The notes beneath the pieces are model-generated. The model was not told the origin of the DNA and ran no database searches. It saw nothing but the letters and a program-made list of their open reading frames with translations. From contig NZ_JAQBOW010000071.1 of assembly GCF_028287845.1 (NCBI RefSeq), forward strand, positions 1-64,000: a DNA stretch of 64,000 nucleotides, given 5' to 3'. Below, piece after piece: positions 43,332 through 51,268 of this stretch. The stretch comes from Mucilaginibacter sp. Lineage in GTDB: Bacteria > Bacteroidota > Bacteroidia > Sphingobacteriales > Sphingobacteriaceae. Each line of letters opens with the position of its first letter. Within the stretch, counting starts at the first letter, position 1. Both the position numbers and the translations under genes were made by a program.

Positions 43332-44585
43332 ATGAAAAAAATATCCTTCATATCGCTATTTATTTCATGCTTTTTTACAGCCGGAGCGCAAACAATTAAG
43401 AATGCCAACCTCATTATTGGCAAGGTTGATAGTATACATTCTGAAATATTAAATGAAAACAGGCAGGTATGGATATATCTTCCTGCCAGTGCCGGCAATG
43501 TTATTTATGCCCGGCAACATTATCCTGTATTGTATTTATTAGATGCCGAAGATCACTTTACGTCGGTTACCGCAATGATTCAACAATTAAGCGAAATAAA
43601 TGGTAACACGGTAGTCCCCGAAATGATAGTTGTAGGAATAACCAATACAGACAGGACACGCGATCTTACACCAACCAATTCGCTGATTGGTTTTAATGGT
43701 AAAACAAACCCGGGATTAAAAACTTCCGGCGGCGGCGAAAAATTTGCAGCATTTATAGAAAAAGAATTGATGCCCCACATTGACTCTTTGTATGCCCCAT
43801 CACCTTATAAAGTAATAATTGGCCATTCACTTGGCGGGTTGGAGGTGATGTATATCCTGGTGCATCATCCCGGTTTGTTTAATGCTTATGTGGCTATCGA
43901 CCCAAGCATGTGGTGGGATTCCAGAAAATTATTGAACGAAACAGAGGGCGTGCTGGCCCAAAAAAAATTCGAAGGCAGATCTTTATTCATGGCGATAGCC
44001 AATACGATGCCTTCGGGTATGGATACGATGGAAGCCAGAAAGGACACATCTGCAGCTACCATTCATATCAGAGCTTTATTGACGCTTAATGAGGCCATAA
44101 GAAGCAACGCCGCTAACGGCCTGACGTTTGCTTATAAATACTATTATCAGGATAATCATGGGTCTGTTCCGCTTATTGCAGCGTATGATGCCCTGCATTT
44201 TTTATTCAACGGATTTGGTTTTACCGCAGACGAAATTGCTGAGTTTTTTGATTTAACTGTTAAGGTTGATGCAGCAACATTAATTAGCGATCATTATCAA
44301 CGGATTTCAAATCAAATGGGGTACAAGGTGCTTCCGCCGCAGTCATTGTTTGGCCTGATCGGTCGTTCCCTTTTGGTGAAAAATATGCCGGAGCAGGCCT
44401 ACTCGGTCTTCAGTTTATATCTCCATAATTATCCAGACAGCTTTAACGCAAATGATAGTTTTGGCGATTACTATAAAAGCAAAGGGGACACACAGCATGC
44501 GATTGAATATTATTTAAAAGCGCTTGCTATTTTGGAGAACAGTGATACAAGGGCAAAACTTAAGCAACTTCAGGAAAAGAATTAG
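43332..44585 (+). CDS. Secreted alpha/beta hydrolase, esterase D (Fes/IroE) type, with TPR-like tail
   Basis: The product has about 417 residues, with a signal peptide (FISLFISCFFTAGAQ). The esterase part resembles siderophore/feruloyl-type esterases: VWIYLPASAGN, YPVLYLLDAEDHF, the nucleophile elbow IGHSLGGLEVMYILVHHP (Ser about 166) and AIDPSMWW. The catalytic His is probably in YYQDNHGSVPLIAAYDAL. Residues about 340-410 look like one or two TPR repeats (AYSVFSLYLHNYPDSFNANDSF, GDYYKSKGDTQHAIEYYLKA). No siderophore genes are nearby, so the substrate is open. Confidence 0.9.
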   Translation: MKKISFISLFISCFFTAGAQTIKNANLIIGKVDSIHSEILNENRQVWIYLPASAGNVIYARQHYPVLYLLDAEDHFTSVTAMIQQLSEINGNTVVPEMIVVGITNTDRTRDLTPTNSLIGFNGKTNPGLKTSGGGEKFAAFIEKELMPHIDSLYAPSPYKVIIGHSLGGLEVMYILVHHPGLFNAYVAIDPSMWWDSRKLLNETEGVLAQKKFEGRSLFMAIANTMPSGMDTMEARKDTSAATIHIRALLTLNEAIRSNAANGLTFAYKYYYQDNHGSVPLIAAYDALHFLFNGFGFTADEIAEFFDLTVKVDAATLISDHYQRISNQMGYKVLPPQSLFGLIGRSLLVKNMPEQAYSVFSLYLHNYPDSFNANDSFGDYYKSKGDTQHAIEYYLKALAILENSDTRAKLKQLQEKN

Positions 44586-44625
44586 GAATTGTTGTAACCG
44601 CAGGAGTCCGCAAAGGACAAACTCA

Positions 44626-44866
44626 GGGCAAACGCATTAAAATAACTCAAAGCGTATCGCCTATATAAGGAGGCTCCAATAGGAGCCAAAAATAGGTTTG
44701 CATTGTCTTCTATAAACAGGGAGCTCCTCCGGAGCAATATTTGCTGAAACAAAGCGGACGTTTGACTCCGGAGGAGTCACCTGTTTATAGAAATAAGCTA
44801 TAAAGTTAGAAAAGGCTCCGATAGGAGCCTCCTAATAGCGCGTATTATTTTTTAATACGTTTGCCC
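44626..44866. repeat. 241-bp structured repeat, copy 2
   Basis: The ends are GGGCAAACGCATTAAAATAA and TTTTTTAATACGTTTGCCC. Compared with copy 1, the sixth base changed G to A and its partner C to T, keeping the pair. The internal stems GGCTCC-AATA-GGAGCC, GAGCTCCTCCGGAGC, GACTCCGGAGGAGTC and GGCTCC-GATA-GGAGCC are kept while loops differ. Flanking bases extend the pairing (CTC / GAG). Confidence 0.85.
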
Positions 44867-44908
44867 CGAGTACAAAGATCACAAGGCCAGGCATTATTTC
44901 CTTTTGCT

Positions 44909-44916
44909 TATATTTG
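44909..44916 (+). promoter_or_regulatory. Promoter -7 box (TATATTTG) of the LysR gene
   Basis: Exact TAnnTTTG match 25 bases before the ATG at 44942. This excludes the track start at 44861, which lies inside the repeat. Confidence 0.5.
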
Positions 44917-44941
44917 GCTATGTTTCCTCATCCGTTTTAAT

Positions 44942-45835
44942 ATGCTTGACTTTCGCTTACAGGTTTTTTACACAGTTGCCAAAAGACTCAATTTTACTAA
45001 AGCCTCGGCCGAATTGTATATTAGCCAGCCTGCGGTAACAAAGCATATTAAAGAATTAGAAGCAAGCTACAAAACATCCCTGTTTGAACGGAGCGGCAAT
45101 AAAAAGATCAGTTTAACCCCGGCCGGGGAAGTGCTTTTGCAATACACCGATAAACTATTGGATATTTATCGCGAGTTGGAATATGATATGAATACGCTTA
45201 TTGACCAGCATAAAGGCATATTGCGCCTCGGTGCAAGCACTACAGTAGCGCAGTATGTTATACCGCCCATATTAGCACAGTTCCATAATAAATTCAGGGA
45301 TATCAAGGTGCAACTTATCCCCGGTAATACCGAAGAAATAGAACAAGCTTTGTTAAGTAAAGAAATTGATGTGGGTATTATTGAGGGCGTTGCTCATAAT
45401 CCGCAAATAAAATATGAGAAGTATTTAAAGGATGAATTAGTGCTGGTAAGTGCCGCGAATAACGCATCAATAAAAAAGGAAACCATTAAACCCGAAGAGC
45501 TTAAAAACTATCCTTTGCTAATGCGCGAGCCCGGTTCGGGAACTTTGGATGTGATAGCACATGCTTTAAAACCCCATCACATTAAATTAGCAGACCTGCA
45601 AATAGAGATGCAGTTAGGCGGTACTGAAAGTATTAAATCTTATCTGTTGCATAGTAATTGCCTGGCATTTTTATCGATACATTCTATTTTAAAAGAATTG
45701 AAGAATGGCGAATGCCGTATTATTGATATTAAAGGCCTTTCTATTGAGCGCCCATTCCATTTTATACAGCCGCATGGCCAGCCATCTTCACTTGCGGAAC
45801 TATTTACGTGTTTTGCCCGAAATTATAAGCTTTAA
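44942..45835 (+). CDS. LysR-family transcriptional regulator
   Basis: This 297-residue regulator has an N-terminal winged HTH: MLDFRLQVFYTVAKRLNFTKASAELYISQPAVTKHIKELE. The effector domain (about 90-297) includes LRLGASTTVAQYVIPPIL and PLLMREPGSGTLDVI. The overall pattern is close to the CysB/CbbR/YeiE group. It is followed at 122 bases by the YeiH-type transporter gene on the same strand. In other bacteria YeiE-like regulators are found beside yeiH and sulfite handling, so control of the neighbour is a likely role. The exact effector is unknown. Confidence 0.93.
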   Translation: MLDFRLQVFYTVAKRLNFTKASAELYISQPAVTKHIKELEASYKTSLFERSGNKKISLTPAGEVLLQYTDKLLDIYRELEYDMNTLIDQHKGILRLGASTTVAQYVIPPILAQFHNKFRDIKVQLIPGNTEEIEQALLSKEIDVGIIEGVAHNPQIKYEKYLKDELVLVSAANNASIKKETIKPEELKNYPLLMREPGSGTLDVIAHALKPHHIKLADLQIEMQLGGTESIKSYLLHSNCLAFLSIHSILKELKNGECRIIDIKGLSIERPFHFIQPHGQPSSLAELFTCFARNYKL

Positions 45836-45957
45836 ATAAGAAATTATAAGCTTTAAATAAAATGATGCTATCAATAACTTTTGGTTATTGATAATTAGAT
45901 TATGTAATAAAAAAGGTGTGGCCCAATAACGGACCTTTGAGTAGCAAAAAGAAAAAA

Positions 45958-46932
45958 ATGCATACTCAAAATCAATTAACACCCACCAGCGGATATATCT
46001 TCGACGTTAATGATAATACCCGGAAAATTTTATTTATAGGCTGTATGGCCCTTTGTGTTACTACGTTTATAAGCCCGGCAATAGCTTTGTTAATGGGCCT
46101 TGTTATTGCCCAGCTAACGGGCCATCCCTATCTCCAACTTAATCATAAAGCAACACATTTGTTATTGCAAATATCTGTAGTAGGCTTGGGTTTTGGCATG
46201 AATGTGCACCATGTTATGCAGGCCGGAAAAGAAGGGATATTGTTCACCATTGCATCTATAACCGGAACTCTTGTTTTTGGTTATTTTATGGGTAAATGGT
46301 TAAAAATAGAACAGAAAACATCCTATCTAATTGCCGCCGGTACTGCTATTTGCGGTGGCAGCGCCATTGCAGCTATATCGCCCGTTATTAAAGCCGAAGA
46401 GAAGCAAATATCTGTCGCGCTGGGCTGTGTTTTTATTTTAAACGCTATTGCTTTGTTTGTGTTCCCCATTATTGGTCACCACCTTAATATGTCGCAAACG
46501 CAATTTGGCTTATGGTGTGCCATTGCTATTCATGACACCAGCTCTGTTGTTGGCGCTTCCAGTAAATATGGCGCTCATGCCCTGGAGGTTGCTACAACTG
46601 TAAAGCTGGCCCGCGCCTTATGGATCATACCTGTGGCTTTTATGTCGACATTTATTTTCAAAAACAAATCTAAAAAAATCAGCATACCTTATTTTATCGG
46701 TTTATTTATATTGGCCATGCTTGCTAATACCTATATACCGGCAACAAAATTGATTAGTCCCTATATGATCATTATAGCGAAAGCCGGATTAACGCTTACC
46801 TTATTTTTGATAGGCGCGGGGCTTTCCAGGAAAGTATTAGCATCCGTAGGGCTAAAACCATTATTGCAGGGAGTGGTACTTTGGATTGTTATTTCAGTTA
46901 CTGCATTATATGCGGTAATGCATTTAGCATAA
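45958..46932 (+). CDS. yeiH: YeiH/UPF0324-family inner-membrane transporter
   Basis: The 324-residue polytopic protein has about ten hydrophobic segments. Family signatures: ILFIGCMALCVTTFISPAIALLMGLVIA, VVGLGFGMNVHHVM, AAGTAICGGSAIAAISPVIKAEEKQISVALG and IHDTSSVVGASSKYGAHALEVATTVKLARALWI. Members are described as putative sulfate/sulfite-type exporters; the substrate has not been shown here. I use the ATG at 45958 (MHTQNQLTPTSG) and not the GTG at 45916. The upstream LysR gene probably controls it. Confidence 0.92.
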   Translation: MHTQNQLTPTSGYIFDVNDNTRKILFIGCMALCVTTFISPAIALLMGLVIAQLTGHPYLQLNHKATHLLLQISVVGLGFGMNVHHVMQAGKEGILFTIASITGTLVFGYFMGKWLKIEQKTSYLIAAGTAICGGSAIAAISPVIKAEEKQISVALGCVFILNAIALFVFPIIGHHLNMSQTQFGLWCAIAIHDTSSVVGASSKYGAHALEVATTVKLARALWIIPVAFMSTFIFKNKSKKISIPYFIGLFILAMLANTYIPATKLISPYMIIIAKAGLTLTLFLIGAGLSRKVLASVGLKPLLQGVVLWIVISVTALYAVMHLA

Positions 46933-47091
46933 TCCTTCCTAACTATTTAATCGACTTGATTTTCAGCACATTGTAATTTTTGGTGTGCCAAGGTGTGCCT
47001 GGTACAGTACAGTAATAATATTTAATGGAAGATAACTCATCATAGATTTGCCATTAAACGCAATCATTCCTTTTGCGATTGACCATTCATG

Positions 47092-47099
47092 TATATTTG
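47092..47099 (+). promoter_or_regulatory. Promoter -7 box (TATATTTG) with TTTG at 47072
   Basis: Exact TAnnTTTG match. A TTTG box at 47072-47075 gives a 16-base spacer, slightly short. It would yield a leader of about 95 bases before the ATG at 47200. The rest of the 267-base gap holds no gene. Confidence 0.45.
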
Positions 47100-47199
47100 C
47101 TATTGCAAGCAGCCACGTGAGTCATCCTGTTATAATTTGGTTAAGCAACTGGCTGAAAATAAAGTGAATCGATACATCATACCATAAACATAAAAAATC

Positions 47200-48054
47200 A
47201 TGAACACAACAAAAATAGGCTGGATAGGGCTGGGCAAAATGGGTATTCCCATGTCGCAATCATTAATAAAAGCTGGCTTTCCTGTAATTGTATACAATCG
47301 CAGTAAAGAAAAAGAAGCGGGTTTAAAAGCAAGCGGTGCCGGTGTTGCATTAACCCCAGCGGCTTTGATACAGCAGGCAGAGGTAGTTATCATTATGGTT
47401 ACTGATGATAAAGCTATTGGAGACATTTTTAAAGGCGGCAATGGCCTGTTAGGTGCAGGCACCAGCGGAAAGATCATCATTAACATGAGCACGGTATCGC
47501 CGGCAATAAGTAAGGAAATGGCTACTGCCTGTGAGCAGCAAGGCAATCATTATTTGGATGCACCGGTGTCTGGCAGTGTAAAGCAAGCGCAGGAAGCACA
47601 ACTGGTTATTATGGCAGGTGGTGATGAAAGCACTTTCGAAAAATCTAAGCCAATACTTGAAAAAATTGGCCGCATGGCCCTGCGTGTAGGTGATACCGGC
47701 TCGGGCAACACGGCGAAACTCGTTATTAATACCTTACTTGGCATACAAGCTCAAGGATTGGCGGAGGCAGTTGTTTTTGCGCAACAGAACGGCATTAAAA
47801 ATACAGACCTGATGACGCTCATCAATAACAGCGCGCTAGGCAGCCCATTTATTAAAATAAAAGGCGAAGCCATTGTAAATAATAACTTTAATGCCATGTT
47901 TTCATTAAGCAACATTGCGAAAGATCTGCGCCTTGCCAAGAACATTGGCCTTTCAACCCCGCTTGGTGAGGTTGCTTATCAAACATTTCAAGATGCAGAG
48001 CCAGCTTTGGGTGATGAGGACATTATTGCGGTTTACAAACAAATAAGTATTTAA
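47200..48054 (+). CDS. NAD(P)-dependent beta-hydroxyacid dehydrogenase family protein
   Basis: The 284-residue product belongs to the 3-hydroxyisobutyrate dehydrogenase/glyoxylate reductase family. Cofactor loop IGWIGLGKMGIPMSQSLIKAG, then VYNRSKEKEAG (the Asn-Arg suggests NADPH), substrate motif LDAPVSGSVKQAQEAQLVIMAGG and catalytic Lys in GSGNTAKLVINTLLGIQAQG. It probably reduces small aldehydes such as glyoxylate or succinic semialdehyde, but the class has many substrates. Monocistronic, with its own promoter box and a strong palindrome after the stop. Confidence 0.92.
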   Translation: MNTTKIGWIGLGKMGIPMSQSLIKAGFPVIVYNRSKEKEAGLKASGAGVALTPAALIQQAEVVIIMVTDDKAIGDIFKGGNGLLGAGTSGKIIINMSTVSPAISKEMATACEQQGNHYLDAPVSGSVKQAQEAQLVIMAGGDESTFEKSKPILEKIGRMALRVGDTGSGNTAKLVINTLLGIQAQGLAEAVVFAQQNGIKNTDLMTLINNSALGSPFIKIKGEAIVNNNFNAMFSLSNIAKDLRLAKNIGLSTPLGEVAYQTFQDAEPALGDEDIIAVYKQISI

Positions 48055-48082
48055 TTTTGCCGGAACCGAAATTGGAATTAAA

Positions 48083-48128
48083 GAATTTTAAGGGATTGTT
48101 TTAGGGCAAAACAATCCCTTAAAATTTC
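48083..48128. terminator. Long palindrome between convergent genes
   Basis: AATTTTAAGGGATTGTTTT and its exact complement (19 bp) flank a 5-base AGGGC loop. It can serve as terminator in both directions, for the dehydrogenase and the HD-domain gene. Confidence 0.75.
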
Positions 48129-48170
48129 TCATCATAGCGTTATGCAACAGCTATAAAAGTTGTATAAATA

Positions 48171-48821
48171 TTATTCAGACCAGGGCGAATGTAAAATGCA
48201 ATCGCAAAAGTTTTTTCTATGGAAGTTCGGGATCATATACGCGCAAACATCCGCTTTAATGTTACCAAAAGTGGTTTCTGTTTTGTGTTCAAATCCACTG
48301 AAAAAAGTCGGTATTATCTTTTTCTTAAAATCATTTCTTGGAAACGCTGCTATAATGTCCATTCTATTCTGCTCGGTAAGGTTTTCATATCCCTCGCCCA
48401 TTACATCAAGCCCAACGCCTGAATACATCAGGGCAACCTCGGGTTCTTTGTGTTCAGCAATTCCGATGGTTGTGTGAAGGGCTATGGTATCCCAAACAAG
48501 CTGAAGCGATTCTTTTGGAAGTCCGTGACTTTTAAGAAAATCCCGCGCGGCATTTGCGCCATCCACTTCGAATCTTTTATCAGGGCTACTGTAGTGTTTG
48601 GTTAAACCAAGATCATGAAAGACAGAGCTTACATAGAGCAATTCCGGATCATACACTATACTATTGCGCTGCCCGTTAAGGGACGAAAAAAGAAAAACTC
48701 TTAACGAATGATTATAAATAAATTCTGTGCCATGCTCGAGTAAAAGCTCAGTAGCTTGCTTAGCTATGCTGCTATCCGGAATCTTAATGCCGGCTACGGT
48801 TGATAATTGATTGACTAACAT
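48171..48821 (-). CDS. HD-domain protein, cyanamide hydratase-like
   Basis: The product has 216 residues. Metal-binding HD features: YNHSLRVFLFSS (His), VSSVFHDLGLTKHY (His-Asp pair), FEVDGANAARDFLKSHG and TIALHTTIGIAEHKEPEVAL (His). The order H...HD...H...H and the phrase DGANAARDFL resemble the cyanamide hydratase-type HD proteins common as small metabolic hydrolases. The substrate is unknown. It is transcribed leftward, downstream of the AraC-type regulator on the same strand (63-base gap), which may regulate it or share its promoter region. Confidence 0.85.
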   Translation of the reverse strand: MLVNQLSTVAGIKIPDSSIAKQATELLLEHGTEFIYNHSLRVFLFSSLNGQRNSIVYDPELLYVSSVFHDLGLTKHYSSPDKRFEVDGANAARDFLKSHGLPKESLQLVWDTIALHTTIGIAEHKEPEVALMYSGVGLDVMGEGYENLTEQNRMDIIAAFPRNDFKKKIIPTFFSGFEHKTETTFGNIKADVCAYMIPNFHRKNFCDCILHSPWSE

Positions 48822-48837
48822 ATCTTTGTTTTTTATT

Positions 48838-48845
48838 CAAAGATA
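48838..48845 (-). promoter_or_regulatory. Promoter -7 box (TATCTTTG) of the HD-domain gene
   Basis: The minus strand reads TATCTTTG, an exact TAnnTTTG match 16 bases before the ATG at 48821. It is part of a small palindrome (ATATCTTTG...CAAAGATAT). Confidence 0.45.
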
Positions 48846-48884
48846 TTGAACACGGCGCTTTGATGGAATGTCAAAAACGGGCCT

Positions 48885-49751
48885 TTACATGCCAATATTT
48901 ACGAAGATAGACCGATAACTATCAGGAGAAACTGACGCCATCCTTTTAAAGTAATGACTAAACTGTTCGGGGGTAGAAAAGTTCAGGTTATAGGCAATTT
49001 CCTTAACCGGTTTTGATGTGAATTGCAAAAAACGTTTGGCCTCTGCCAACAGTTGCCCGTCTATGATTTCCTTTGCGCCCTGACCGCCACATTTTCTACA
49101 AATATCGCTTAGCTTCCGGGCACTCAAACCAAGCATTTCTGCATAAGTCTCTACAGATCGGTTAGATGAAAATTGTTTAATAACAAGTTCCATAAATTTT
49201 CTATATAGCTGATTTTCCTGCTTATCATAAGCACCCTCCCGAAGTGCATCCTTCAGATTAGCAATCTTTATCATTATAACTTTTAAATAGGCAGCTATTG
49301 CATCAGGTTTATTTATGTATTCTTCCGAAACATATTCCTGGTGCATCATATCAAAAAGGGGCAAAAGATTGTTAAACTCCTTCTCTGAAACCGGTATATA
49401 TTGGTGTGAGCTTACATTATTGAAGAGCACCGCTTTACAATTGTTGGCGCTTGCCGGAGTTCTTTCCCAAAAGCTATCTCCAAAACTTAAAGTATATCCT
49501 TTTATGAATTTAGCTGTATAGAGTGAAAAAAGTTGCCCTTTAGAAAGTAAAAATACTTCATTACCTGAAATAGGGTAAGACCTATTGTCTATCATAACCT
49601 CGCCGGTGCCATTGGTAAGCAGCAGTATCCTGTGATAGTTTAATCTCGTAACTCCAACCGGCAAACCATCTTTTAAAAAGGAAATAGAAAAGGAATCTTT
49701 AATTTCCTGCTCCTTTATTAAGTTCTGATCAATGTTGAGAGCGGCTTTCAT
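48885..49751 (-). CDS. AraC-family transcriptional regulator
   Basis: This 288-residue regulator has an N-terminal cupin-like sensor (RLNYHRILLLTNGTGEVMIDNRSYPISGNEVFLLSKGQ) and a C-terminal double HTH (about 190-285), with VETYAEMLGLSARKLSDICRK and VKEIAYNLNFSTPEQFSHYFKRMASVSPDSYR. I use the ATG of MKAALNID (49751), because a TAAATTTG box lies 9 bases upstream and the track start at 49775 lies before it. The next gene on the strand is the HD protein. The effector is unknown. Confidence 0.9.
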   Translation of the reverse strand: MKAALNIDQNLIKEQEIKDSFSISFLKDGLPVGVTRLNYHRILLLTNGTGEVMIDNRSYPISGNEVFLLSKGQLFSLYTAKFIKGYTLSFGDSFWERTPASANNCKAVLFNNVSSHQYIPVSEKEFNNLLPLFDMMHQEYVSEEYINKPDAIAAYLKVIMIKIANLKDALREGAYDKQENQLYRKFMELVIKQFSSNRSVETYAEMLGLSARKLSDICRKCGGQGAKEIIDGQLLAEAKRFLQFTSKPVKEIAYNLNFSTPEQFSHYFKRMASVSPDSYRSIFVNIGM

Positions 49752-49760
49752 ATATACTTG

Positions 49761-49768
49761 CAAATTTA
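49761..49768 (-). promoter_or_regulatory. Promoter -7 box (TAAATTTG) of the AraC gene
   Basis: The minus strand reads TAAATTTG, 9 bases before the ATG at 49751, implying a very short or absent leader. Confidence 0.45.
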
Positions 49769-49901
49769 AGCACACGCTATTTAAAAGGTAGCTATTACTT
49801 AATTTTTTTACATTGATCCGATATCTGTAGTTTGGCTTCTAAGATTGATTTAAATAAAGAAGATAAATTAGGTAAGATCTTTAATAACTTAACTGCCTGA
49901 A

Positions 49902-50003
49902 ATGTTATTTAATCAGGATGAAAAGAAAGCACTTGCTAAAAAACAATTTGAGGGAATCTTACAGCCATACAGTAAGACCGGCAAGTACTCTTTAGATCAT
50001 TAG
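49902..50003 (+). CDS. Possible 33-residue peptide or gene remnant
   Basis: This ORF is below the track cut-off. ATG at 49902, TAG at 50003; product MLFNQDEKKALAKKQFEGIL then QPYSKTGKYSLDH. The composition (Lys, Glu, Gln, mixed hydrophobics) looks protein-like, not random. It sits in the roughly 390-base gap between the AraC and DUF4142 genes, which is otherwise empty. It could also be the remnant of a longer gene. Family unknown. Confidence 0.3.
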   Translation: MLFNQDEKKALAKKQFEGILQPYSKTGKYSLDH

Positions 50004-50156
50004 CATCTGACTTTATTATAATACTGCTAAATATTCCCTTGTCAAATATTATCAGAACATTTACTAACGGCCAGGTGTTGTATTATATAGTTATAAGCCA
50101 CTATAAATGAGCTTTCTAATAATTGGCAATAATAAATTTTAATAAATACCATAACT

Positions 50157-50675
50157 ATGAAAAAGTTAATCACACTATTAATGCTGCTAGGCAACATTAC
50201 AGCCTTTGCCCAAAGCCAAACGGGGGCCAATCCGGATTCGGCCACTTTAATATTTGTAACCCAGGCCAACTTAAGCAATATGAAAGAGGTACATACCGGA
50301 CAACTGGCCATTAGTAAGGCTAAAACCGCCGGCGTTAAAGCCTTTGGCACCAGGATGGTTGCAGATCATACTAAAGCAGATAATGAGCTGATGCAGATAA
50401 TTAAATCAAAACGTTGGCAGGTATCACCACCGGCTGCTGCCGATGTGGCTCCTGATGATATGCTAACCCGTAGTTTAGGTTATAATTTTGATAGAAACTA
50501 TGTAAGGATGATGGTGCAAGATCACAAAAAAGCTGTTGCTTATTTTGAAACAGCTGCCGTTAATGTACCCGATCCGGAGGTAAAAGCATTTATAAGAAAA
50601 ACTTTGCCTGTGTTAAGGCAACACCTGGCCAGTATACAAACCATTGCCACTAATATGGGTATTACTTATAAATAA
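50157..50675 (+). CDS. DUF4142-family exported protein
   Basis: This 172-residue protein has a signal peptide (LITLLMLLGNITAFAQ). The mature part is helical and matches the DUF4142 (ferritin-like fold) pattern: ATLIFVTQANLSNMKEVHTGQLAISKAKTAGVKAFGTRMVADHTKADNEL and VRMMVQDHKKAVAYFETAA. Members are common in Bacteroidota and Proteobacteria, sometimes stress-related; no established activity. Monocistronic. Confidence 0.88.
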   Translation: MKKLITLLMLLGNITAFAQSQTGANPDSATLIFVTQANLSNMKEVHTGQLAISKAKTAGVKAFGTRMVADHTKADNELMQIIKSKRWQVSPPAAADVAPDDMLTRSLGYNFDRNYVRMMVQDHKKAVAYFETAAVNVPDPEVKAFIRKTLPVLRQHLASIQTIATNMGITYK

Positions 50676-50988
50676 GCGATTATTAATATTAATGCGTTTG
50701 GTGATTAAAATCGATATAAAAAATTAATTCCCGGGTGAAGTAAGCAAATGCAACAATAAACCTATATCCGTTAAATGTTATTACTGTACCATGTACACGT
50801 TGATGCATCAATTGTGGTACGCTGAAAATTAACGGATTAATAGCAGTTGTGTGCGAATTTGTACTATTAATAAATGGACAGCCTTTGGTAAAATTATGTT
50901 AATAAGTTTTTGAGTGTACTTAAAACACTATATTGTTATTGTTCGTACAATATTATATCTTGTTTTAATTATGGAATAATAATATATT
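50676..50988. other. AT-rich gap upstream of the STAND-like locus
   Basis: About 310 bases with no ORF, hairpin or exact TAnnTTTG box that I can support. The composition becomes markedly more A/T-rich towards the 85-residue gene. Confidence 0.3.
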
Positions 50989-51246
50989 ATGGAAAAAATA
51001 TATATAACAAATCAGGTTAAATTAGAAATATTAAATATTGGGGGCCTAGCTTCAACACAACCTTATAATTTAAATGGATTTACACCCTTATTTACCTTAG
51101 GATACAGTAACTTTCCGCATTGTAAAATATTAGAAGACAGGCTACAATCAATAGCAATCCAATACAATACCGGGAAATTGATTTTGCCGGATAGTATATC
51201 AGAAGATCTTACTGTTAAACAGTGTATTGAATTAGTAATGATGTAA
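50989..51246 (+). CDS. Small protein of unknown function upstream of the STAND-like gene
   Basis: The product has 85 residues with no signal peptide or membrane segment. It reads MEKIYITNQVKLEILNIGGL, then FTPLFTLGYSNFPHCKILEDRLQSIAIQYNTGKLILPD, ending LTVKQCIELVMM. I do not recognise it. It ends 22 bases before the start of the large P-loop protein on the same strand and shares its A/T-rich composition, so the two probably form an operon. It might be a regulator or sensor partner, but that is inference only. Confidence 0.7.
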   Translation: MEKIYITNQVKLEILNIGGLASTQPYNLNGFTPLFTLGYSNFPHCKILEDRLQSIAIQYNTGKLILPDSISEDLTVKQCIELVMM

Positions 51247-51268
51247 TGTATAAAAAACAATTTGGGCA

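Noticed and set aside
41480-44866. Composite transposon made of the two 241-bp repeats
   Set aside because: No transposase or target duplication is visible. The repeats contain only palindromes, so joint mobilisation of the two hydrolase genes is unsupported.
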